Positions 26,644 to 38,144 are shown, counted from the first letter of the stretch. The stretch is 64,000 nucleotides of DNA from Nymphaea colorata (GCF_008831285.2 NC_045141.1:5349224-5413223); one strand, 5' to 3'. A program made the numbers and translations. The notes: generated from the letters alone by a model not told the origin.

Positions 26644-29165
26644 ATGAGAAAAGTCTTCCGGGAGCCTGTGAAAGTATTCGGCATTCAACAACAAATACAT
26701 ACTGTTCTAATAGCTGCTCATCTTGCCTCCCTTTCCACTCCTTTTGTTACTTCCCCCAAGCTTGCTCTTAATAGCAAGGCTGGGTTCAAGCCATGGAGCA
26801 CCACCCTTGTGAGATGTGAGCCAAGGGCTGAGGGCTGTGGTAGGTTTGCTGCTCAAAGGAGGCCTTCCAGATACCAGCCAAGTACATGGAACTATGACTT
26901 CATCCAGTCCATTACCAGCGCAACATCAGTAATTTTCCATACCTCTGATCTGACTATTATTTTGTTTATTTTGGTAATATGATGTGATCCTAATTCAAAG
27001 ACATGAAAATGAAAGCAGATCGAAACATAAAGGACCAGAGTTGAAGAATTGAGAAGAGAAGTCCAACAACTTATAACATCTACAACTGAGCAAGTGGCTC
27101 AGTTGGAGCTCATTGATTCACTCGAACATTTAGGTGTAGCCTATCACTTTGAGAGTGAGATCAGGCGATCGCTAGATGCCATATCCAGGAGCACTAGAGG
27201 ATTTGAAGACCTCTACTCTTCTTCACTTCGGTTCAGAATTCTGAGGCAACATGGCTATAATGTTTCTGCAGGTATACATATATATATACACATGTGTTAA
27301 TTCCAAAATATTGGCTCAATAATTACTTCTTAATATAGACTGTCTATTACAAATGTGTTAATTGACACTAACCATTAAAGTTTCTTTTTGCATTTCATAG
27401 AGTGCTTTAGTAGATTTAGGGAACAGTCTGGCCGGAAGCATCACAACTAGCCTGTGAAGGAGAAACTGTGTTGGAAGAAGCTACGGCCTTCTCTTCAGAG
27501 CATCTTAGAGCAAGGTTAAGCCGCATGGACTAGAGGATGTCTCAACAGGTACAGCGTGCTCTGCAGGTTCCGCTCCACAGAAGGGTTCGCAGGGTGGAGG
27601 CCTGAGAGTATATTGACACATTCGAGAGGATGGACCGTAGAAGCCAAGTGCTGCATGAGTTCGCTAGGCTGGACTTCAACATGGTGTAGACAATCCACCA
27701 AAGAGACCTCAGGGAGTTATCTGGGTACAATTCATTCTTGCACTTTTGCTTAAATAACTTGGTTAATAGTTGATAATAATGCAGCAACTAATGCCTTTCT
27801 ATGCGTATATGTATACCTGTAATGAATATCATGTATGTTACATTGTTGCTGGTCTGCATCATTGGGTCCACTAATAATCAACCATGAGTCCTTTGTTTTG
27901 GGTGTTTGTTGGTGGTGGAGGGACTTGGGCTTGGGCGAGCACATTAGCTTCGCCAGAGATAGCCTGGTGGAGAGCTACTTCATGGCAGTGGGGAAGATGC
28001 ATGAGCCACAGTTCTCACAGTACATGATGCAATTCGCCAGGGTCTCCTACTTGATGGCCACCGTTGAGGACATCTTCGGCGAGCATCAGTCTGTTCAGGA
28101 GCTCGAATGCTTTGTGCAAGTTGTTGAGAGGTAAAGGATGATTATGGTTGGTAAATTAGAGGTAGAAACTCTGTCTCTAGTTTCTGCTTCACATTGTTAG
28201 GAGCCAATGTGGGTGCTGTATATTGTATATACGCAGGTGGGATCTTCAAGCGGCAGAGCAGCTGCCACAGTCACTGAGGGTCTTCTATGCGGCTGTCTAC
28301 AACACAACCAACCAGATCAGCTACACTGTTCTTAGGAGGCATGGCTGTGATATAACTTCACACATGAGGAGAGCAGTACGACACTTTCTTTATCAAATCT
28401 TTCTTCTACTCTTCACATCATCACATTAGTATATTAGCTTCACTCTCTAATTGACTTGCTCTCTTCTACTCTTGCGCAGTGGGTGAGTGTGTGCAGAGAT
28501 TACTTGGTTGAAGCAAGGTGGCACCGTGCCCGACAGACACCAAGGCTAGAGGAATATTTGAGCAACATCCGGGCAGCCATGACCAGCCCTATTCTCCTCC
28601 CTGCCTACTTCTTCCTCTCCCAAAACATTGAGGAACAATCCATCCAGCAGCTGCAGTCTGAGTCCAACATCATCAACTTGTCATCGATGATAGTTCGTCT
28701 CTCGGCTGACCTCCAGAGATCCAGGGTTAGTTTAGTGTATTTTGTGCTGGTTAACTAGTAATAGCTTCTGAGTTGACAGTGTTCTTGTTCTGTTTTTCTG
28801 TTTTAATTGGCTGATGATCTTCTCTTTATATGTTGAACACTTGATCGAAGGTTGGATTCAGGAGAGGAAACCAGCCTAGATCGGTCCAGATTTATATGAA
28901 CGAGGCACGGGTAGCAGAGGAGCAAGCACGGCAGCACATAAGGAACTTGTTGAGGGATGCATGAAGGACGCTGAACAGGGAGCTGCTCTCTGCTCAGCAG
29001 CAGAAGCAACAGATCGCCTTCTCTCGTTCCTTCATGAACGTGGCTCTCAACATTGCGAGGGTCTCACAGTGCATGTATGACTATGAAGATGGCATCAGTG
29101 CCTTGGAGCATGAGTCCATGGACCATATCTACTCTCTCATTGCCGAGCCCATCCAGACTGCCTAA
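26644..29165 (+). pseudogene. Plastid monoterpene-synthase-like pseudogene (TPS-b type)
   Basis: Seven exon-like blocks match a class III plant terpene synthase: about 26644-26928, 27033-27271, 27401-27724, 27913-28130, 28237-28375, 28480-28725 and 28851-29165. The first encodes a Ser/Thr-rich leader and RRX8W (26857-26889). The second has LELIDSLEHLGVAYHF and LRFRILRQHGYNVS. The fourth holds the active-site region and the last ends with YMNEA...EEQARQHIRNLL and TAA 29163. Such enzymes ionise geranyl diphosphate in plastids. Defects: TAG 27531, TGA 27603, TAG 27687 and TGA 28962 in frame; a short deletion in exon 3; no AG acceptor before exon 4 (27913). The DDxxD metal motif reads EDIFG (28066-28080), and the second metal motif is replaced by ADLQRSR. 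The locus could not make an active cyclase. Family identity is certain; TPS-b placement rests on RRX8W and the leader. Confidence 0.93.
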
Positions 29166-29291
29166 GCAACTCACCAGTGTCGATGTTTTCCCAATCTATC
29201 AACCATGTTGGTGCCCATTACCCGAATCCTACTTATCATGCTATGTATCATTATGTAATAAAATGGGTACATTAATAAATTAAATTCAGTA

Positions 29292-29325
29292 CTCTCTCTC
29301 TTTATCTCTCTCTCTCTCTCTCTCT
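29292..29325. repeat. CT microsatellite 3' of the terpene synthase
   Basis: A nearly pure CT tract about 130 bp downstream of the last terpene synthase codon. Confidence 0.9.
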
Positions 29326-29614
29326 GTGTCACATGTATGCACACAGTCATAATTTCCTTTATATCCCTACAGCTCATAAATCACTTCTTGTGGTCACCTC
29401 TAAAGATTTGGAACCATCCTCCTTTAGTCAAGCCATTAAGCATCAATGTTGGTGTGACGCCATGGCTGCTTAATTTAAAGCACAAGAAGAGAATGAAACA
29501 TGAGATATGGTGCATACTCTAAAAAATGTAAAACCCATGCAGAATGGTCCAAGGCTTTCTTACCTTGTTCCATGAAGTTAAAGGATCCTTCTCCCTTTTG
29601 CCGAGCTCAAGCCT

Positions 29615-29776
29615 TCAGCTGTCGTCCAGACCTTTGTCACCCTTGTTGCTGGAAAAGGGCTTGCGACCTGCAACCTTGAGGGCTGCCAGTTCCAGCTTCC
29701 TCTGAAGGTTGACGATATCGCCTTTGGCATTCAAGATGAGGCCGACCTTTTCTTTCAATAAACTGGTGATGGCTTC
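29615..29776 (-). pseudogene. Orphan fragment of a CNL coiled-coil (Rx_N-like) domain
   Basis: Read on the minus strand, the segment gives EAITSLLKEKVGLILNAKGD followed by IVNLQRKLEL and then unrelated residues to a TGA (29615-29617). This resembles the first helix of the N-terminal coiled coil of CC-NB-LRR resistance proteins (a typical pattern is a LL..EVGL.....D...LQ..L motif). No NB-ARC follows. It may be a relic of a CNL gene related to the one at 44-56 kb, whose own coiled-coil start is missing. Short match, so moderate confidence. Confidence 0.4.
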
Positions 29777-31214
29777 CAAAATAACAGAAAGAGTGCTTCT
29801 ACAAGTATGGCCTTTACCAACGCCAACCTCCCCTGTTTCTGGGTAGACGGGAAGAGTAGAGGAAAAGAATCAGAAGTGAAGAAATTAGGCAAATTAAGGA
29901 AGAGATCAAACTTACAAAGGTGAGCAAGTGCGCATGCACCCCTCTAATTAGGTCCAACGCTGCCGTGGTGGAGAGTACAAAAATACAACAAGACTCACGC
30001 TTTCTTTTAACTCAGAAAATTAAATTTCTCAAGTTGCTGAGTTTATGAGAGAATTAATCTTTAAGGGTCCATTTGTTTGCCTCCAATCAGAAGCTCTACC
30101 GATTTTCGACTATGGTGAGCCTATAGGCTTCTATGCACACTGGCAAAGTCCCATATATTTTTTCTGCTAAACAAATTTGGGAAAAATTTATCAATCCCAA
30201 TCTTCTACGCTTCCCTTTTCTCACGTTTGCAGATTTCTTTTTCTATGGTTTTCATCTATCCTATTTTATTATGTAAAAAAATTGGATATGTGATCTTGTT
30301 TTTTTTTTCTTTTCTCAGAATCACAAAGCTTATTTAGATATGTGGCTTGGGCAATTTATGGGTTTTACACCAATGACTGGATAATAAGATACAACTCTAA
30401 CCTCCTGCCCAAAATTGATGACCCAAGACGAGAATGGGAGAGAGGAATGGATATGTAAATTACTGGATGTTAAAAATATTTTCTTCCCATACAACCTAAC
30501 TTATAACAGATCGTCTTAAAATTAAGTAATTCGGTATATATCCAATTGGATAGTAAATTCAAAATAAAACAAAGCTGAATTTATATATCCAAATCCAAAT
30601 TTAAATATCTGAGTCCAATGCATAGTTAAAATCAGAGTTTGAATATACATCACATCCAAAGTTATTACAACTAAAAATGTTCTCAAAGTTCTAGATCTGG
30701 ACCCGGTTCAAAGTAAGGGTGTTTTCATATACAACAACCATCTTTCATGTTTTTATGATGTAATCTTCTCACCCACCGTTTTGCGTAAGGCGAAGTTTAC
30801 AAACTCTCTCAGTGCCTTGTGTTGCCCTTTAGTTTATAAAGGAGCTAAGAGGGCGTTTGGCAATAGAGACACTTTGTGAGTGTCCCATAAATCTACAGCA
30901 AAATTATAGAAGGTTCATTTGACACTAGAGCTATTGTTTCATAAACCTTTATGAATTTTCTGGGCAGATTCGTGGAACCTTCACAATCAATGCTACCCCT
31001 TAAAGGAACATATTGCTCACGTGCACTTATTCATTATTTATTAAAACATGAGAACAACATTTTTCAATTAATAAATTTGTTTACACAACAATTTAAGAGC
31101 AACAAGTATTTCCTAATCAATGTTCTAATAGTTTGAAAATTCTTAGAAGGTGCAATCACCCCAAATTTTCTAAAATTCAATATTTATCATTTTTCAAACA
31201 TTTCATGTTATCAA
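29777..31214. other. AT-rich interval, no gene recognised
   Basis: The interval contains degenerate GAATCCAAAT-type words near 30540-30660 and two phrases reminiscent of MITE ends (GGGTCCATTTGTTTG near 30066, GGGCGTTTGGCAA near 30850), neither with a partner that I can find. Confidence 0.35.
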
Positions 31215-31793
31215 TTGCCTCAGCCCCTTCCCCACTTCCAACTGTATAGCAAACTTGGCCACACACCCACCAAATGTGTGTCGCTTGCAAAAATACACTC
31301 CCCATCGCCACCGTCTCCACAAGGAGTGGAGAAATCCTGCATTTCTTTACCACTCACACTGCCCAGTTCTTTCTCTTCACCATGTCCTGCAAGGTTATCT
31401 GAAGATCCCGGGAGAACAAGATAAGGGGGTGAAGGAGGAGACGGCATGTCAGAAGTGCCGCAGCTGCTGCCCATTCCGGGCGTGACTTTCTCTGGAGCGC
31501 GTTTTTGAGTGGAGGCGATTCAGAGGTCGAGTAAGGTGGTGTTGGATTTGAGGACGTGTCTAGTATTTTTTGTCCAATTTTCAGATTTTTTGGACAATCC
31601 TGTGAAGAGATACGGAATTAACAAGTGCCACAGGTTTCTAAAGGCACGATATATTAATGGGAAAATCAAAGCTCCAGCCACTACTGACCCCAACTATGAT
31701 GAATGGGAATCACAGAATAACATGGTTATGGCATGACTGCTCAACTCCACAGAACCATCCATAGTAAATCTGTTTACATATCAAGATACCGCG
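31215..31793 (+). pseudogene. Ty1/copia gag remnant, N-terminal part
   Basis: The reading KARYINGKIKAPATTDPNYD followed by EWESQNNMVMAWLLNSTEPS (about 31640-31765) is the conserved N-terminal part of plant copia gag (UBN2/gag_3 type). It breaks off at about 31790, where the following gag segment continues in another frame. Upstream, 31250-31300 has a weak knuckle-like stretch with its first cysteines lost. No LTR or primer-binding site is recognised. Described only as a degraded element. Confidence 0.6.
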
Positions 31794-32313
31794 CACTGGG
31801 AGACTCGGGAGTCTATATGATGAGTTCTTCCAATATCGACCAGCGACCTCTGATCCAGTCATTTACAAACAGCATTTTGAAGAAGATCAAATCTTCAAGG
31901 TCCTCGTTGGATTGAGTGAGGACTATGAAGCCACAAGGACTCAAATCCTGAATACTATGCCGCGGCCAAAATTCAATGCGGTTTGTCAAATGTTTCAGAG
32001 AGAGGTGTCAAGGCAAAGAGTCATGAGCTTCCCTCCTAAAATGGACTGCATAGAAGACAGCCAAGAAAGAATGGCATGCCTTTCACAATCGGGCACTAAT
32101 CAAGGCATACAAAGGTACCACTCAAACACACAGAAAAATCACAGCAAACTTAAGTGTACTCACTGCAGGAAATTGGGTCACACACGCGATCGCTGCTGGG
32201 AACTTGTGGGGCGACCAGGGAAGGAAAAGGGATCTTCTTCAATCCCAAACAAAGCCGGCAACTGCTCATACCACCCCACATCTGGCTTATTTGCAGCTCT
32301 TTTTGTCCATTGA
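31794..32313 (+). pseudogene. Ty1/copia gag remnant with zinc knuckle (block copy 1)
   Basis: This continues gag with GRLGSLYDEF, a conserved LVGLSEDYEATRTQIL region and a CCHC nucleocapsid knuckle CTHCRKLGHTRDRC (about 32154-32195). The frame closes at 32311 with no protease, integrase or reverse transcriptase behind it, so the element is a gag-only relic. The left edge is a deletion joint: the upstream gag part is in a different frame. The knuckle itself is intact. Confidence 0.8.
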
Positions 32314-32499
32314 TATGTGTAACAAAGAGTGTATCAGAACCTTTTTGTGATGCTAAGCTTGCCTGTTGCATTCCTTCCAATTGCAAATCTTATGCTAATT
32401 CATTTCGCAGGGGCTGCATGTTTGTCTTCTGATCTTTGAGTTGAGTTGGACAATTTATGTGGATATAGTTGGGATATCAGCAGATCACATTCAAATCAG

Positions 32500-32770
32500 A
32501 TATACTTTTAACTGTGTCCACTTTTTTGGATATTCATATTTGAAACACGAAGAAATTTATATCTGAATCCAAATTCAAAATCTGATTTCACAATTGACTT
32601 TTACATTCGTATCTGAACCTGAATCCGAATTTTGAACCAAATTTAGCCATTTTTTTAGAATTTAAGAGCATTAGATATAGGATATTTCTTTAAAAATAAA
32701 TCCGATGAATCCGAATATGATAGGATATTATGTATATCTGAATCCCATCATATGTCATTTCTGAAATGCA
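32500..32770. repeat. Degenerate GAATCC/GGATAT-type repeat tract
   Basis: Words such as ATCTGAATCC, AATCCGAATT and GGATATTC recur in no strict register. The same composition occurs repeatedly in the window and again in block copy 2 (about 45920-46190). Origin unknown; often seen in plant LTR or MITE sequence. Confidence 0.5.
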
Positions 32771-33024
32771 AATATGATCTGCCTTATTAACCAGATATTT
32801 TCTTTTTTCATATCTGACTTTTTTCGATAGAGTTTGGTCAGATATCTGATCCAAGTCGGATATGCTGACATCTCCAGATATAGGGTAATTAGCAGCTCAG
32901 GTTTCCTATGGAAGATGGTGGGAGTTAGGCTCTGGACTTGTATTAACAAAAAACTGTATTTACAGCAGCCAAAAATGGGGATGCATAGCATGTAGACCAT
33001 AGTGAAAACTTAGCTACTGTGTCC

Positions 33025-33203
33025 TAGTGGCAGAGCTACATTATTGCTAGTGTGGGCAGTTGCCCACACCAACCCAAAAAAATTAAACTATTTACATACA
33101 AAAACTCCATTAATTTTCAGTTTTTTCACACATCAGTGTCCCTTGAGATTTGAATCTTACACTTCAAGTGCCCCTCAACCAGAAATTTTTGGCTCTAACA
33201 CTG
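33025..33203. mobile_element. MITE-like element with AGTGGCAGAGC termini (copy 1)
   Basis: A ~180-bp segment opens with AGTGGCAGAGCTACATT and closes with AATTTTTGGCTCTAACACT, an imperfect inverted repeat of the opening (AGTGnnAGAGC). It contains GTGTGGGCAGTTGCCCACAC near its left side. The copy in block 2 (46445-46620) keeps a better right end (GGCTCTACCACT). No coding capacity. Confidence 0.5.
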
Positions 33204-33824
33204 GCCGCAACCATAAAGACATGTAATGAAATTTTCGGCAATGAAGAGTGGACATGTACCACTTGGCTCATATGGGGGTTCCCATAGTTTTAACTTGTTA
33301 AATTCATAAAAGAAAATCAGAAAAATGGTCAAAAAGTTTCACGTTTCCCTTGTTTGGGAGAGCAGAATGAGTATTAGAAGTCAATTTTTACAATAAAGTC
33401 CCCATAAAGTCCAAGTCTGCTTTTGGTGCCTTGGGAAAGGTGCCCACATTATGGATCAATTTTCAATTAGATGCATTCTTTTGCAGCACAGGGAGTTGAT
33501 ACAATGGGGATTCAAAACGGAAACTAGCAGTCTACCCATCCCCACCTGGCCAAGGCACCAACCCCCTTGGGGGTGCAGTTCCCCTTTGCTGAGCCTATGT
33601 ACTCTTGCGGAAGCTAGGATAAATGTCTTGCACTGTGATACTAAGAGTTACACATGTAATACCTTTTTATTGTTTTGCATATACAATGGACACAAAAAGA
33701 CTCTTGACAGAAGCTCAAATTCTTGTTCATGTTATCCCCGGTCTAACTCTACCTATTCAACAGGGCTTTCCATCGATATTTTCTGGTGATATTTCCAGTG
33801 TTTTCTTTACTATAACTTTTCATG

Positions 33825-34040
33825 CTAGAATGTCCAACTCCTTGCGGGCTCTTTTGGTCAGACACCAATGCTTGAATTGGAGCTTGTGAACCCTATAAAC
33901 TAAAGCTCATTTCTCATGGATATGGAAAGCTGCCTTTTGGGGACGAGAAGAGGTTTGTTACTTAATCTAGCGGTGTTTGGGTAATGGTAAGATGGTGAAA
34001 ATTTGGTATGAGTATTGGGGATAGGGGATTGTAGAATATG
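33825..34040 (+). pseudogene. LINE 3'-ORF2 fragment, first occurrence in block 1
   Basis: Reading with frame changes gives NSLRALLVRHQCLNWSL and later GTRRG..LNLAVFG. The nucleotides are homologous to 37745-37925, which lies in a clearer LINE context. It is a diverged duplicate of the zf-RVT-side end of a non-LTR retrotransposon. No intact domain. Confidence 0.4.
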
Positions 34041-34439
34041 GAGGGGAAGAAAGGCAAAGCAAGAACTGACGATAAAGATGACGCTGCTGCCGAAAATTAT
34101 AGTTGACTTGTAGACTTAGGCACTCCCCTCATAAAAATTAAGTTGAGTGAGTGGGTCCGTTTAATAAGCTCCACCACCACATCAATGTCTTGCCAATGGT
34201 GGATGATAGATCCAACCGTTGTTTGGGGTAATCAGCATTTTTTGAACATTTTATGGTCAGTTTACAACAAAATAGCAAAGATTGCTAGCTGCAAACACCT
34301 TGATTTTCCTTAATTTTGATCAATTTCTTATCTGATTATATTGTCAACTCGATTTAGGACCCATTTAGATCTAATTTCAGAAGTTTAGACTCCAGCACAG
34401 CACAAATCTAGACATATTTTGTAATTCAAATCCACATTC

Positions 34440-34883
34440 AGACAGGGATTCAGTCCAAAAAATCATACAGAGACTGAAAACAAGACCCAAGACCCATATC
34501 TGGATCCAAATCCTAGCTGTAAATCGAAATCAGATCCGTAGACCCATCTTTGGATCCAAATGCCACCTCTAGATTGTAAAAGAGCCCTCCATCCATATCT
34601 AGATCCACCTAGTCTAGATTGAAGAGCCTTGGATTCAATTTTGATCCAATCCAAGATCTAAAGAAAAAATGGATCCATAGATCCATATCTAGACCCAAAT
34701 TAAGATCCAGATACAAAATTGAGTCATAGATCTGAATCCAAATCTCAGCTTTTGATCGAAAATTGTGCCAAATTCAGATCGAAAACTAAGCATTACATCC
34801 AAAAATATACCTATATCCAAAAACCCGATCCAAGATCCAAAAATAGAGGAAAAATCCAGTTCACAATCCAGAACAAATATATC

Positions 34884-34947
<64 letters not shown>

Positions 34948-34990
34948 AAATTCAATGCACAAAGCATAACCTAGATCCAACCCAAATTTT
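34440..34990. repeat. GATCCA-rich degenerate tandem sequence with TA tract
   Basis: AGATCCA, GGATCCAAAT and TCTAGATCCA-like words recur every 10-30 bases across the tract, followed by a TA microsatellite at 34877-34945. Long open frames on both strands here (for example 34719-35195) are artefacts of the repeated words. Block copy 2 has the same tract at about 47860-48360 with a shorter TA run. Confidence 0.75.
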
Positions 34991-35559
34991 TTATCCAAAT
35001 ATAAAAAACCAAGCCCGAGAACCAACCTCCAGCATCATATATCAAGTTGGATCCCCGAGCACGCACACAAACTCCCCTCACCTTCTGTCTCAATTTTGCT
35101 TTATAAAATCTAAAACTGGACTGAAGACACAAATTCAATCCATAATTCGGGCATTTGACATCAACCTGGACCCTTCCAGGTTCGGGAAAAATTGATTCAG
35201 ATTCAAGCGGACCCAAAATTGTCAAAACCGGATTCAAATTCATTTTACAAAAAGGTCATTTTGCCCTTAGAAAAATATGAAATTTTCACTTTTTCTCTTT
35301 TCTTTTTAATTTTAACCATGCGGCTGGGACTCGTATGGGGCCTACCTAGGGTGGCAGGACCAAATACCCACCTCATTGACTCAATCAAATTCAAGCCAAT
35401 GAGGAGACATTTAATTCCCCCGGGCCAGTTTCGAAAGTAACCAGCATGCTACTGGGAGAGAGCATTCGGTGTTTAGCAGAGTGCTCTCGCCAAGAGGCCG
35501 CTGCCATGCTCAGCACCGAAGAGAACTAGGAGGCCTAACTTGTTAATCCTAGTTTCCAT

Positions 35560-35832
35560 CCATGAAAGAGAATTTTGAACTTAAAATCTCTCTTTTAATT
35601 TCTCTATTTCTCTCTCAGGTTTCTCTCTCGTTTTAGCACTCTCTTCCTCTATCTCTTTCTAAAAATTTTCTTTTTGACTTTTTTTATCTCTCTTCAGTTC
35701 TCTCTCTCCCTTTTTTAAAATCTCTTTCTCTTTTTCTTTCTTTTATTACTTCTCTTTTTATCACTCTTTTTCTTTTTTTCTTTTATCTTTCTCTCTTCGA
35801 TTTCTCTCTCTCTCTCTTTATATATATATATA
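35560..35832. repeat. Pyrimidine-rich tract (CTCTCTTTTT type)
   Basis: About 250 bases of one strand are almost wholly C and T, ending in a short TA run (35818-35832). The block 2 copy is at about 48960-49222. Compositional feature; it could adopt unusual structure, but no function can be assigned. Confidence 0.85.
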
Positions 35833-36528
35833 GTCTCATCTTGCATCGCCAAAAATCTATCAACTTCACCAAGGCCAATATTAAGGTGCAGTACCCATGA
35901 TGGTTATCATACTACACTTGAGTTGATAGCATACCCATTTTCGATTTTATATGCATGTTGTGGTATGAATGACTAACCTAATTTTCTTTTCAAGCATAGA
36001 GAACTCTTTTTTTTTTCATTTAACATGCATATTCACTATGCATTTACAGGATTCACTGATACCTACAGCCACTCCTTTAAAAAACCTAAGCAAAATAAGA
36101 TCGAGCCCTAATAATGTGGTAACTGAGTTAGGCTAAAACCTTGAGATTAATGTCTTCTGGAAGATTGCTACTAACTTTCTTTATGTTACAAATGATCATT
36201 CATTAAAGAAAATTTACAAAATTTTATTAAAGCACTCTTTTCAAAAACTGACTTGATTTTTTATTCAAATGATTTTTCCAAATCAAACGATTCATTAGTT
36301 AAGATTATTTCTTCTAAAACATATCTCCTACCATTTTATAAAAAAAATTATAGAACTCTCTTTTGCAATGCCTCACAAACAGTTTTCTTATTTTAAGGAT
36401 TGCCTCTTACATCATTTTTTGCTTTATAAAATTTAAAATTTCTAAAACAATATAAAATATTTACGATGCCCCACACTGCATTTAAGTGGAGAATAATGCT
36501 TAAATGAATGTGGAAATGCACCAAGAAT

Positions 36529-36722
36529 GAACAACGCGCCAGAAAAAACTAAGCCACACTGATGGCCGGTGGACCCTTTTCCACTTTGCAGAACAAATTC
36601 CCATTAGTGAACCAAAAGAAATTTTGGGATGCAAAATATGCAGCACTAGGGGTGAGAAATTTCTTCATCACAAACAAGCTTGTAAGGTGGGTAAATGCAA
36701 CACATATGATATTGATTTTTAA
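36529..36722 (+). pseudogene. BED-type zinc-finger-like fragment (block copy 1)
   Basis: In one frame the segment reads RWTLFHFAEQIP, then EILGCKICSTRGEKFLHH followed by KQACKVGKC. A tryptophan, a CxxC pair and later His/Cys residues in this spacing resemble the BED finger at the start of hAT/DUF659-type transposases. Copy 1 has a TGA just after the first codons; copy 2 (49917-50111) stays open. No transposase body follows. Could also be chance. Confidence 0.3.
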
Positions 36723-36769
36723 TTTGTCATTAAGGATATAAAAGTCTTGACCTACATCATTATGCAATT

Positions 36770-37260
36770 TGATCTATAAACTAGTTGCTAAGTTGACGGC
36801 TGAGAGAATGAAGATTGTCTTAGCACAATTATTGGCTCAGAACAAGGGCATCTGATCTCTCCAGTAGATTTATTCACCAACCATGCACCTTGCACTTGAA
36901 GCAGTCAACAGCTTGGATAAGGGCATATAGAACAATTTTTTCTCCTCAAATTAAATATTCCAAAAGTTTATGGCAAAGTGAGATGGTCTTTCTGGCACTT
37001 TGGTCTTTCTTTTTTGGGATCCTATGAAGATAGGATGAGGAAAATTATGACTTATGTTTCTACTGCTTCCTTAGTTGTCACCTTTAAAAAGGGAGGGAAC
37101 CACTTTTCGTTGCTATGGAGGCCGATGATAAATGAACCCTCTCTCTCCACTTTTGTTTACTATTGTTGTGCTGTGGAAGTTTTATCTGAAAACCTCCAAT
37201 GGCGAGTTTTACAGGGCAGCAAGACCCTAAAATGACTTTCTCAATTTCCTTCTTACCTGG
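36770..37260 (+). pseudogene. LINE reverse-transcriptase remnant (block copy 1)
   Basis: Reading across several frames gives KLVAKLTAERMKIVLAQLL, then LEAVNSLDKG, KVRWSFWHFG, IMTYVSTASLVV and a PLLF-like stretch. These are in the order of the reverse transcriptase of plant L1-like non-LTR retrotransposons (RT fingers and palm). The catalytic YxDD segment is not recognisable and there are many stops and frame changes. Dead element. Confidence 0.65.
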
Positions 37261-37639
37261 GGCGCTTCTTCTCTACAAATGACATCCTTTTATTTTTTTG
37301 GGCTGTTGTGAAAATCCACTTCTTGTTTAAACACAGCTTTACTTGATTTTACTTCCAAACCAGGTTTGACTATAAATTCATTTCATTTTTGTATTCATTT
37401 TAATGTTTTTGACAACACAATGGTGATTGCAAACTGATTTCATTGACAGTTGTCTAAACTTCCCCTTACTTATTTGGGTTCCATTATTTGTTTGTACTCT
37501 CACCCCTGACTTATGTGAGAAGCTTTGTAGAAGGGTGGACCATCCACTTACTTATATGAGAAGCATGTTCTGCAGCAAGTGGTCGGTTATTGGGTGAGAG
37601 CATTTAGACTTCCACTTCTTGTACTGAACTTTGTAGAGA

Positions 37640-37925
37640 AGAAATTGTCATTTTATTGGGGGGATTCTCATCATATTAGGAAACGTCACTTAATTAGTTG
37701 GAAGTCTGCTTGCTCCGATACAAGAAGGTGGTCTTGGCCTTCTTGACGTCACCAACTCCTTATGTGCTCTTTTGGTCACACCAATACTTGAATGGGAGCT
37801 TGTGAAAATTGTAAAGTAATGCCTATTGTTCTTGGATATGGAAAAGCTGCCTTTTGTTACTTAATTTAGCGGTGTTTGGGTTACAGAAAGGGTGAAAATT
37901 TCGTGTGAGGAATGGGGTACTCATA
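37640..37925 (+). pseudogene. LINE zf-RVT-side remnant (block copy 1)
   Basis: With frame changes the segment gives RKRHLISWKS, then GGLGLLDVTNSLCALL-like residues and WELVK, the typical sequence just before the zinc-binding C-terminal part of LINE ORF2. It follows the RT remnant by about 380 bp and is cut by the dispersed ~215-bp repeat. Confidence 0.55.
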
Positions 37926-38144
37926 ATTTCATTAACTTGAGATGAAATGGACTTGAAATAAAAAACAGAAGACCCTAGATACAAGGGTGAAGCCAGCAAT
38001 TTTTTTGGGAAGGGTAGAATAGTATTTGCAAAAAATATACAAGTACTGAACAATATTTTTCAAAATTTTTACATAGCCCAAATTAAAAAAATTTAAAAAT
38101 ATAAGTATCATATTTTTCCCAAAATATGAGGGGGGAGGGGTCAT
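37926..38144. repeat. Dispersed ~215-bp repeat, copy B, inside the LINE remnant
   Basis: Homologous to 21594-21810 (see there) and nearly identical to 51338-51559. It separates the zf-RVT-side LINE remnant from the C-terminal remnant, so it was probably inserted into the LINE. Confidence 0.8.

Noticed and set aside
31000-31215. 5' LTR and primer-binding site for the copia element
   Set aside because: No TGGTATCAGAGC-like primer-binding site and no repeated terminal sequence could be found.
31220-31474. 84-codon proline/serine-rich frame on the minus strand
   Set aside because: Antisense to the copia gag side; low-complexity composition explains it.
34719-35195. Open frame of 158 codons on the plus strand, with one opposite on the minus strand
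   Set aside because: Produced by reiterated GATCCA words and a TA microsatellite; no domain and strongly biased composition.
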